Of a stretch of DNA of 64,000 nt, positions 34,930 to 44,556 are shown one piece after another. Each line of letters begins with the position of its first letter. Position 1 is the first letter of the stretch. The position numbers and the translations under genes were made by a program. Source of the stretch: Valencia hispanica (taxonomy: Eukaryota > Chordata > Actinopteri > Cyprinodontiformes > Valenciidae); assembly GCA_963556495.2 (NCBI GenBank), contig OY747702.1:14975403-15039402 (forward strand), written 5' to 3'. Under the pieces are notes generated by a model, which was not told the origin of the DNA, did not search any database, and saw only the letters and a program-made list of their open reading frames with translations.

Positions 34930-35441
34930 GTGATAAGCGGTTTTAACGGTTTCAGGGAGTCACACTGAAGTTCGCTGGCTCTCCAGGGGGGCGGTGTTAC
35001 AGCGGTTGTATGAGCTGCAAGAGGAGGTGAAGTGGTTTTAGACAGAAATCAAATCAGATCTGGTGAAGCTTCTGGATGACAGTATATGTGGCTTGCGTCT
35101 GTCCTATTTGATCTATATTTGACCGCTTGAATGGCCTTAAACTGTCTTTGCAAGGCCGCGAAACTCGTATTTTGCTCATTGCAGAAAAAGTGCACGCCTT
35201 CACTCAAAAACTAGACCTCTGGCATGGGCGCATTAGTGGAAGGAACTGCGACATGTTCCCCAGCCTTGTAGACTTTATCACTGACGCAGGCACGTCACAC
35301 GATTTCTCCTCTCTATTTCAATCAGCGTCTGAGCGCCTGTCCGCAATGAGAAAACTATTTGCGACGTACTTTAAAGAGGATTAACGCTCTTTTGCGTGGG
35401 TTCGAGATCCGTTCGTGTGCACAGCAAACGAGCTGTCAATT
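34930..35441 (+). pseudogene. Dead hAT transposase (ZBED5/SCAND3-like), part 1
   Basis: Plus-strand codons give the C-terminal half of an hAT transposase of the group domesticated in vertebrates as ZBED5, SCAND3 and GTF2IRD2-like proteins. After a degenerate segment (GRVLQRLYELQEEV-like, needing frameshifts), the frame at 35127-35384 reads NGLKLSLQGRETRIL, KVHAFTQKLDLWHGRI and CDMFPSLVDFI, then after a stop WVRDPFVCTANELSI. It stops inside this last conserved block at 35441, and the protein picks up at 36436. The N-terminal BED finger and first catalytic residue are missing. Confidence 0.75.
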
Positions 35442-36435
35442 TAGGCTCACCAACCGTCCTCTTTTCCCCGTACATGCCCACTGTTCATGCGCTGTCCGGG
35501 GAATCCGGAAAGATTTATAGACTGATGAAAATGTCCGGGTTTTTATTGTTTTCATTGGATCATACTTAAATTGACTGGTGTGATGCATGCAGTATGGCAG
35601 CCTTTCTCTCATGTAACGTCCTCCCAAGCTGGTTCTGATCCGTTTATTGACGCCACAGACAGCAAGCTGTGCGCCGAGCTGCGCCACACCGCATGCATTG
35701 CGCAGCGCAGCGCAGCGCTGCTCTGCTCTGCGCCGAGTTGCACCACACCGCGTTATCCTGCATTGCGCAACACAATTGCGCAGTGCTGGGCCGTGCAGCA
35801 CCGAGTTACTGCTGTTTACAAGAAGTCAAAGCACAAGCTTTATGCACGAACCACAAAAGATATACCGTCCAGTCGCAACAAATGGGTGGCGGAGTGCACC
35901 ATTCACATATCTGGTATGTGTGTTTCTGTGTGACAAAAGGGGCAAAAATCCCATAGATCACATGGACACAAAAACTATAAAAAGCCTGAGCAAAGTGAGA
36001 GTTGATCTATAAACTGACTATGGAGGGTGAAGATGCAAACTAAACAGAGTAAGCACTTTTTATTGTGTTTTTGAGTCTGCAGCTGTTTATTTTTATTACA
36101 GTGAAAAGAAAATAATTCTTGTTTTCTCAGATTATTTCAGACTTTTCTTCAGTTTCTGTCCAGTACAATTTAAAAAGTAAACTAATATTGTTGCTGGTAA
36201 CTTTTTTTAATTCAGAAGAGTAATTATTTCTATTATAATTTATTTCCAGAGATTATAAAATCATTTTCTACTTGTGAAAGCCTTTTTGAAGTTTGTTATT
36301 TAACTAAACTTTTCTAACCACATTGAGAATGCACACTTTAAATATTTTAAAATCAAAAGTCTTGGCCAAGTCCTGAAAGTGTTTCAGTACTGTGCCATAT
36401 GGCCTCTTTTTTGGAAATCAAAATATGGTCACCCT
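35442..36435. mobile_element. 994-bp TIR element inserted in hAT transposase
   Basis: The ends are inverted: left TAGGCTCACCAACCG, and TAGGGTGACCATATTTTG as the reverse complement of the right, both followed within 15-25 bp by a CTCTTTTCC/TTCCAAAAAAGAGG-type block. It lies precisely between codons of the hAT transposase (ELSI before, DMQEQLIELK after). Target duplication is at most 2-3 bp (ATT). Inside, 35680-35780 is a GC-rich tract of repeated GCGCAG/GCGCCGAG words producing long but meaningless open frames. No transposase recognised; superfamily unknown. Confidence 0.7.
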
Positions 36436-36982
36436 ATTGATATGCAGGAGCAGCTTATTGAGCTGAAGAGTGAAGGAACTCTTTAGCTCCTCCCCTCTTT
36501 CGTCATTCTGGGCAGCATTGATGCAGGAATATCCTCAACTCTGTGAAGTCGCCTTGAAGATTCTCCTTCCTTTCACGTCGACATATTTGTGTGAGGCAGG
36601 ATTCTCATAAATGACAAAACAAAATACTGCAATCGTGCACAAATGGAGCATGATTTGAGGCTATGTTTATCAAACATTGAGCCAAGAATTGAGGATCTTT
36701 GCGAGGCAAAGCAGGCTCAGGTCTCACATCAACATCACCTACCTGCAAGCTTCTGTAAAAAATGCAGATGATGCCTATTATTAGGCCTAGCAATAATAAC
36801 AATAATAAAGGATAAATTAATATCAGAGGTCTGGTGCCAACTCCCAATTATAGTAATAGCCTAGTAATGATAATAGGCCTACTACTAATAATAACAACAA
36901 CAACAACAACAACAACAAAGCATGTAACCTCATATAATTATGTAGCAATAGCCTAGTAATGATGATAGGCCTACTGATGATG

Positions 36983-37066
<84 letters not shown>

Positions 37067-37232
37067 TGGGCCTAAAAATAATAGCCTAAAGCGGGGTATC
37101 TATCTATCTGTCTATCCAAGGTGATATGGAGTGGGGGGGGTGGGTGGTGGGGGGGATTTGGACACTGGGGCCCCAACTGCAATGAACCAGCTTTGGGGGG
37201 GCCCAGCTTGCAAAAGGTTGAGAACCCCTGGT
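36436..37232 (+). pseudogene. Dead hAT transposase, part 2, with 3' terminal repeat
   Basis: Codons resume with DMQEQLIELKSEGTL and then the hAT dimerisation region: YPQLCEVALKILLPFTSTYL-like and CEAGFS-like segments in shifted frames, followed by NDKTKYCNRAQMEHDLRLCL, IEPRIEDLCEAKQAQVSH. Frameshifts and stops inactivate it. The right end at about 37201-37232 (reverse complement ACCAGGGGTTCTCAACC) is the usual CAGGGGTTCTCAACC hAT terminus. In between lie CAA and ATA repeats. Confidence 0.75.
36979..37065. repeat. (ATA)n microsatellite, ~28 units
   Basis: Perfect trinucleotide run. A (CAA)n run of about 7 units lies at 36894-36918, and a G-rich patch at 37127-37155. Confidence 0.97.
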
Positions 37233-37780
37233 ATAAAAAATATAGTTTGTAAAATCTGTCAAATATATTTATTCTTCAGCAACTGGATGTTGTAACAACG
37301 CTCTATAATAAAATGCTGAAATCAAAGTTAACACTATACTGCTGTGTGCTGCAAAATGTGCTGCAGTTCGGGCCCGAATTTCCCATGCTGTTGACCAATG
37401 TCAATTGACACTGCTTGCGCGTTCTGGACAGCTTTAAAACAGAAGAATCTATTGATTCAATTGTGAGAATGGATTCTTCCGCAACTGGGAGACGACCAAG
37501 GATGACTCACAGCCAACTAAAAATAGGCAGTAAGAAAAAGAAGTACGTCATTGTGAAGAGGTATGTTTTTTTGTAAAGCTTTTGTGCGTGCTCCCGGTGG
37601 CTGCAGTTACTTGCAGCGCCAGCCACATCACTCGTGAGTTTCCTTTCTTCATCCAACCCCATGCTCCTTTAAAGAAATAAATTAAGGAGTAAGAATTACG
37701 TAATTCTTGAGTTGCCATTCCTTGTTGAAAGTGATGACTAATAAAGACTTTTTACTCGGCTGGTTTACAATACTATTCCC
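37233..37780. other. Noncoding DNA, nothing recognised
   Basis: Short segment between the hAT end and the next TIR element. No features supported. Confidence 0.5.
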
Positions 37781-39422
37781 CCTTTTCCACTAGGGTCGAC
37801 TCAGCCAGGGTCGGGTTGGGTCAGCCCGACCCAGAATGGCCTGGTTGTGTTTTCTGAAATAACAGATGCTGATGCTTGAGCGGGTAAAGAGGCTGCTCTC
37901 TCTCCTGTTGCTAGCCGGCCTTTCACCATAAATGCCATTCATTTTTATTTCTTTTACGTGTCCTGTCTGGCATTGTGGCACTCAAAATCGGTGTCTGAGT
38001 ACCAAGTAGAAGCCTGACAGATTTACTTTCACAAGAGGTGCATTACGGCTTTTGCTACAGTACTCTGCTTGATAAATATGTGTAATAAACCTTTATTAGA
38101 AATTGCTGTGGGTTGTTTTTCTGATGTAATGGACACGGAGACAGAAAATAAAGGGGAAGAGAGAAAGTTAATGAAGAGAGGTAGGAAAAAAAGGTTAAGA
38201 GGGAGAGGGTAAGTTGAAAATACAAGAGAGGAAGGAGAACAATGAAAACACAAGTAAACATCCCAGTCTGCCTACACACCCACAGGACGGTAGGAAGAGG
38301 AAAAAAAACTACACCAAAACAAATCAAACAATGCAAACCGAGAACTACACAACCACAACCCACAAATGGATATATAAATACAATAACAGCGTCACGGAAA
38401 AGCTCATGGTACCGATTATTACAAGATTTAGGCTGCGTTCACACTGCAGGGCTTATTGCTCAATTCCGTTTTTTTTAAATAAATAGATTTTTTTGCAAGG
38501 CCATTCACATTTCCAATCAAATGCGACCTTTTGTGATCTCCTGTGTGAACGTGAACCTCGTGAAATGACCCAGAATTGACCCGCATGCGTAGAAGAGTAC
38601 TCAACGGTCAACGACGTCACTTGTTGTTTGCGAAACTAGTTACACAGTGGAACTCGTTTAGCCTTATTAAAGTTATTTTAACAAGGCAGCACAATTTCAA
38701 TCTTCTCGTTTTAAGGAGAAAAATAAAAAGGAGGAGAGCAAGTGGTAGCAACGTCTGTACAGAGAAACGCGTGGGTTCGGAGTCGCAGCCAGGAGTGGTG
38801 GGATACTGATGTGAGTTCAGTGGCTTCACTAATACAGAATTCATCAGTAACTTCCGAATGTCCAGATCCACTTTTGATTATGTTTATGAGCGCCTTCAAT
38901 TTACTCTGTCACGGGAAGAGACATGTCTGCGGCAACCCATAACAGTGCAGAAACGCTTATCAATGACGTGCGGGTCAGATACATGCGACCTGGCTGTTCA
39001 GACTGAAGTCGCATTTCAAAAGATCGGATACGTATCGGATTTTGGTCCACATACCCAAGTGGCCTGGGTCGCATTTGAAAAGAGCGAATCTGTGTCGTTC
39101 AAGATCGGAGCTATAGACTTTCAAAAGACCCCTAGAGCACAGAAGCCACAGGCTACACCGGCAGCTGGCTGCACCAGGGCAGATTCAGCCATGTGCCCAG
39201 AGACCCGAGGCCCATCCATTTCTGCAAAGCATTTCCAGTGCTTGCAGTCTGGCACACTCTGGATGGTGTGGTCCTTCTGGGAACGATATTTGCACTTGAA
39301 TTTATTTTGTTTTCCCCAGCAATGTTTTGAACTCCCTGAAAGCCATAAGTCGCCATTCTCAGTGATATCACTTCCCATGCACACCGCCACGGTCTGGGCC
39401 GAGCCAACCCTAGTGGAAAAGG
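37781..39422. mobile_element. TIR element (hAT-like ends) hosting a nested insertion
   Basis: Left end CCTTTTCCACTAGGGTCGAC; reverse complement of the right end CCTTTTCCACTAGGGTTGGC, followed by TCAGCC versus TCGGCC. That is about 24 of 26 bases matching. These termini resemble fish hAT-type elements, but no 8-bp duplication is seen. Inner left and right sequences do not match each other. Minus-strand frames at 39121-39407 (two overlapping, 84-89 codons) may be remnants of its own gene; no motif recognised. A Harbinger-like fragment occupies 38431-39117. Confidence 0.7.
38431..39117 (+). mobile_element. PIF/Harbinger-like fragment, transposase N-terminal trace
   Basis: Begins GGCTGCGTTCACACTGCAGG, a standard fish Harbinger terminus, directly after TTA, the preferred target trinucleotide. 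The plus strand at 38790-38955 gives QEWWDTDV-like codons and then MSRSTFDYVYERLQ and CLRQPITVQKRL, the pattern found near the start of HARBI1-like transposases. There is a gap, then GCGACCTGGCTGTTCAGACT and GTCGCATTTGAAAAGAGCG, as in the inner part of the right terminus. The terminal inverted repeat on the right is missing. It is a nonautonomous, 3'-truncated copy. Confidence 0.7.
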
Positions 39423-39703
39423 AGCATAGGTTACATAATCTTTGACGAAGCTTGTGCCATTTTTTAACTATTTGTGTGAAAAACCTGTGGATAAAAGAAA
39501 CATGACAAATGATACAAAATTAGAGACACTGTGAGAATACCATGCTGTCTTACTGTTATACAAATATGACTAAATTTAGCAGCTACTTCAGAGCTCCCTA
39601 TTGGTGCTAAACTTTCAAGTATTCCCAAAGGTTTAGATAAAATGTTGTCTGTCTTATTGTTGTGATTGTCATCATATATTGTTTTGTCTCGTGAGCTTGA
39701 TGC

Positions 39704-39765
39704 AGTGGCGGACTGGTCATCCCGGTGACCTGGCCACTGAACTGGCCACTCGGCGATTGCAGATT
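39704..39765. repeat. Possible hAT (Tip100-type) terminus
   Basis: GCAGTGGCGGACTGGTCATC resembles the CAGTGGCGGACTGG end of Tip100-group hAT elements. No partner end seen within the next kilobases, so this is a fragment at best. Confidence 0.35.
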
Positions 39766-39794
39766 GTAAAGGTTGCTCACTCCTGAATTAAATG

Positions 39795-40050
39795 GTTTTT
39801 GGACTGAACTTATATAGAGCTTTTCCATACATTCTGACCACTCAAAGCGCTTTATATTAGATCCACATGCACCCATTCTCACTCACAAATGCACACACAT
39901 TTATACACCGATATGCAGGATGGTAGGCAAATTGGGGTTAAGTGCATTGTCCAGGGAACATCGAGATGTGACAGTAGGGAGCTGGAATCAAATCTTCAAC
40001 CTTTTAATTGTGAGACAACTGCTCTACCCACTGATCCATAGTCTCCCGAC
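39795..40050 (-). mobile_element. tRNA-derived SINE
   Basis: On the minus strand: GGATCAGTGGGTAGAGCAG (A box), a short spacer, then GATTTGATTCCAGC (B box), followed by a conserved body and a tail region with GCGCTTT near 39845. The spacing of the two boxes is that of a RNA polymerase III promoter in tRNA-derived SINEs. The tail overlaps TTATATAGAGC at about 39810. I recognise this as a common teleost SINE but do not assign a family name. Confidence 0.7.
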
Positions 40051-41787
40051 AATTTGAATGTGTCATTTTAAAATGACTTGTCTTAAACCAGGAAAACATC
40101 CATCATCTCCACTAAGTTTCTTCAAATACACTCTTTGACAGAAACCATTGCCCATAATATTAGTACCCAGAAAGAATGAACCAATTTAGGCCTCATTTGG
40201 TATGATGTCCAGTGATTTGCACTGAGCTAGCACATCTAGAATGGGTAACAGGGAGCATTAACCTGAGGGCATAACAAGTTGAAGCAATGTAACATGCAGT
40301 AGTAGCATCCAACCTATAGTCTAGACAGTGAGTGAAAGTCAAGACCCAAAACATCCATTTTAGAGATTGATTTGGTGGGTTGCATGGTTGAGTGTGAAGA
40401 TGGGAGTACAGACCCCCGTGTTGGAACAAACGAGTACATCAGGGCACCCACACATTATGTCATTCTGGACCATGTTGTAAAGGTGTGAGCATCCAGCCTT
40501 ATGCAATCCTTATTAAACTGAAATACTTGTAATTCTGTCAAATTATTCTTTGAGGCGTCCTCTGAACCTATGGCTGCTGATCTTCAGTTTATATTTCTAC
40601 TCACTGTGACAATTTCCTGTAACACTATTGCTCCAAACTCATGATGCCCACAGTCATGTCCTTTAGTGTCCGTACTTGACCTGTCAATCACTTGGAAATC
40701 AAACTATTTACATAAACATTGCTAATCTGCATGTGTACCAAACTATAACCAACTGGAAAATCCATTCTGGGTGCTTTACAACATTTTCTAGCGAGTTTAT
40801 ACAGATTCTTTTTATTTATTTATCAAAAAGCAATGCCTATCAGCAATAGAATCTGGACAGAGTAAATATGTCGCAAGCCTGTTTGGCTGTATAAATCCTG
40901 AGGGACAACAGCATCTCTTCAGGAGATTGACACAATCTCTTGTCACAATATGTCTTTCTCTCCTCTTTGTCAGAATTGCCTCAACTATCCCATTCTCACG
41001 TACTTGACTGAACTTAGTCTGCACTCATATAGAAAAACATGTCAAGTTTCCAGCTTTTGTCAGTTTCATCCCCTGTGCTGAGAATGCCCTGGACAGTCAG
41101 GGCGTGCATCACACAAAAAGCTACAGTGACACATGCACTGATACTGAAGCAGTTTTTCTTTGTCTCTGGAGTGCACACATACATACGTCCATACATATAT
41201 ACTCCTTTATTTATTTATGTATAAGCACAGTACGTCTGGTGGGAGACTGGTTGACTGGTGGATATTGTGTCAGAACTGTCTTTGACAATCAGGATCAAAC
41301 TCCGCCCCTCTGACCTCATCATCGTTGTGGGCCTGTCTGACAACTCTGCTGAGATGGCAACTTTGCCAAAGCGTGGACCTTGTGTGTATGGGTTTGTGAA
41401 AGAGGGGGAGGGTTGGATATGGAGTTTAAATGTAATGGGTTTTTTTCTGTGTAACTTGTACAGAGGTATGTAGTTTCTTGGTTCCTTTTTTTACACTAAT
41501 AGCTTTTTTGTGTTATTATGTATGATTGTTGTGATTCTGCTGTTTTTAGGTCGCTCAGTTTCCAATTAAAATTACCCAAATTAAACAACTACTTTTGATA
41601 CTTTTTAAGCAATCTTCACATTTGTTTCTTCCACTTTAAACCTTATTTTGCTTGTCAGGCTAGAATACCAAGAGCAGATGACCCCAAAAAACATCCTTCT
41701 AAGATTGTGGAGTTTGATCCCCTATGAGCCTAGTTAAAACCCATTGTCAAATTGAAACACCATAAAGTCATCACAAGCTAAAAAAAA
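40051..41787. other. Noncoding DNA, no gene seen
   Basis: Unclassified sequence. Open frames of 60-78 codons occur (for example minus 40193-40429 and 40812-41024) without family signals. Confidence 0.45.
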
Positions 41788-43965
41788 ATGGAGTGCCATT
41801 TACCTAAAAGAAGAAAAGCTGCTGTTCTATGCTTGCAGGGGTGTTTGGATTGTACTGATTGGTCTGTGTTTATTCAGCCAGACGCGCTTCAGACCCCCTC
41901 GAATACTATGGACATACATGAACTTACCTTCACTGTGTGTAGTTATATAACTTTCTGTAAAGAATCTTGTATTCCCACACGACAGGTTAAAAACTACCCT
42001 AACAATAAGCCATGGATAAACAAGTCTTAAAAAAAATAATTAAGAGGAAACATGATCTGTTTAAGAAGGGCAGCATTGGGCAGAACAGAGAGGTAAAAAG
42101 ATTGTTCAGAGCAGAAATAAAACAGGCTAGACTCAATTACAAAGATAAAATTGAACAACAATTTTATAGCAATAATCTTAGAAGTGTCTGGAATGGCTTG
42201 TCAACCATGACAGGCACTAAAAGACTAAAGAACAGTAAGATAGGGTTAGATGGTTTCAACTCATACAAGAAGCTAGCTGATCATTTTAATAGTTTTTATC
42301 TTAGGTTTGACTCGGATGTCACCAGAGAGGAAGCAGATCAGATGAGGGGAACTCTCCCAACGATAGAGCCTATATTTAATTGCAATTTTGATTTTAATGT
42401 GGAAGATGTAAAAACTGTATTGAGTAAAACCAAAACTAACAAAAGTCCAGGTCCAGACAACATCTCCGGTCACCTCTTGAGAAACTGTTCAGACCAATTG
42501 TCTCCCATTTTTCATCAGATTTTTAAGCGCTCTTGAGAGCAGCAGAAGTTATGGAAAAGGTCAATAGTTTTCCCTGTGGCTAAAATAAAATTCCCAAAGT
42601 CCGTCAATGATTACACACCTATAGCCCTCACCTCACTAGTTATGAAGGCCTTTGAAAGATTAATCAAGAGAGAACTGTTGGAGGCTGTGCAGGACGTCTT
42701 TGATCCCCTACAATTTGCATATAGGAGAAAAAGAGGTGTGGATGATGCAGTTCTAACTCTTCTTAACCTTATCTTTAAACACCTTGATGGCCCGGCCACC
42801 CACCCACATTTATAGTTTTTGGATTTCACTTCGGGTTTTAATACTATCCAACCCCACATTTTAGCCTCTAAACTCCTGACAAACTTAAATTTGTGTTCCG
42901 GTATTGTTGGCTGGATCTTAGACTTCCTGACCAACAGATTGCAGTGTGTTAAAGTAAATGGTTCTCCGTCGGATGTCCTCCTTTCCTCCACGGGTTCTCC
43001 ACAGGGCTGCGTCCTCTCACCCATTTTATATATCCTGTACACTGATGATTGCAGAAGTCTCTATCGAGACAGATATACTTTGGAATTTGCTGATGACACG
43101 GTTATAGTGAGCTTGCAAAGGGGAAAGGACTCAGCTCCGGGGCCAGTGGTTGATGATTTTATTCACTGGTCCTTCTAGAAATTTAAATGTGACAAAAACC
43201 AAGGACATGTGTATTGATTTTAGGAAGAAATCGGACACACCACTCTTTATAGTGATTAAGGAGAAGACAGTAGAGCGCATTGATAGTTTAAAGTACCTTG
43301 GTGTTGTCATCAATAGTAATCTATCTTTCAATGATAATACTGCTGCGGTGTGTAAAAGATCACAGCAGCGATTGCACTTCCTCCGGATGCTTAACCACTT
43401 CGGGGTGTGCAGCAAACTATTGAGAATTTTTTACTACTCAGTGGTAGAATCTGTCCTGACTTATGCGATCATTACCTGGTTTGGCAATATTTCAGTGGCA
43501 GATAAAAAAGGTTAGAGCACATCAAAAAAGTAGCAAGCAAAATGATTGGTGTCACACTACCCGATCTGTCAACAACTTTTTATAGGAGGATAAACTCTAA
43601 AGCTCGGGGCATCATACAATGTCCTGAACATCCTCTCCATCAGTATTTAGAACTCCTAGCCTCAGGCAGAAGATTTAGAGTGCCAAAGGCCAAATCAAAC
43701 AGGATGAAAAATTGGTTTTTAACTCAAGCCATTACACAATTAAACCTAAATTTTATAATTTTAAAGTAAATAGATGTGAGATGTAGTAATGATCCTGCCG
43801 GCGGTTGTCCTTTGTGTGTATTATCATGATGCTTGCCTCTGTCAGGGGTGGTCTTGTATTTTATGTCACTATGTTACTATGTTTTATGTGTTTATGTGTT
43901 TTTTTACCCATCTGCAAAGCAAATTTCCCTTAGGGGACAATAAAGTACAAAGTCAAAGTAAAAAA
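41788..43965 (+). mobile_element. 5'-truncated LINE (L2/jockey-like), reverse transcriptase broken
   Basis: Plus-strand codons run from the linker before the reverse transcriptase (GCLDCTDWSVF, then NNKPWINK) through KTNKSPGPDNISGHLLRNC, PIALTSLVMKAFERLIKREL, DPLQFAYRRKRGVDDAVLT, GSPQGCVLSPILYIL and the catalytic FADD box (near 43090-43102), to the C-terminal segments SLKYLGVVINSNLSF and YSVVESVLTYAIITWFG and finally HPLHQYLELLASGRRFRVPKAKS-like residues. In-frame stops at 42534, 42813 and 43176, and a frameshift near 43150, kill it. The endonuclease is absent (5' truncation). The 3' tail ends GGGGACAATAAAGTACAAAG at about 43950 with an A/ATC-rich run. Confidence 0.85.
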
Positions 43966-44507
43966 AGAATCATCATCATCATCACAAAGCTTTTTCCACA
44001 CAGAAATTATTTGTAATATTCACTTAATAAATTATTGAGTCAATGTCACTTTGTTTCTAGACTTATTTTTAATCAAACACAATCAAGTTAATTTTACTAG
44101 CTAATTTCCTTTTTTTTTCTTCTCCCTGGGCTGCCTCCTTATCGTGGTGGAGGGGTTTGAGTGTCCCAATGATCCTAGGAGCTATGTTGTCGGGGGCTTT
44201 TTGCTCCTGGTAGGGTCACCCATGGCAATTTGGTTCTAGGTGAGGGATCAGACAAAGTGCAGCCCAAAAGACCCCTATGATGGAAAAGACAATTGGATTC
44301 AGTGTTCCCTCGCCCGGACGCGGGTCACCAGGACCTCCTCTGGAGCCAGGCCTGGAGGCGGGGCACCTTGGCAAGTGCCTGGTGGCCAGGCCTTTACCCA
44401 TGGGGCCCGGTCGGGGTTAGCCCGAAGAAGTTACATGGGTCCCCCTTCCGGAGCTCACCACCTGTGGGAGGGGCCATAGGGGTCGGGTGCTGTGCAGGAT
44501 GGGCGGG

Positions 44508-44556
44508 GACCTTGGCGGGGACCTTGGCGGGGACCTTGGCGGGGACCTTGGCGGTC
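44508..44556. repeat. 12-bp tandem repeat inside Rex3
   Basis: Four copies of GACCTTGGCGGG in the 5' part of the Rex3 element; in one frame they would encode repeated Thr-Leu-Ala-Gly. Confidence 0.9.

Noticed and set aside
35436..36012. Four overlapping 95-121 codon frames on both strands
   Set aside because: They arise from the GC-rich word cluster inside the inserted TIR element.
39930..40050. A tRNA gene
   Set aside because: A and B boxes are present, but the cloverleaf is not complete and a SINE body and tail follow.
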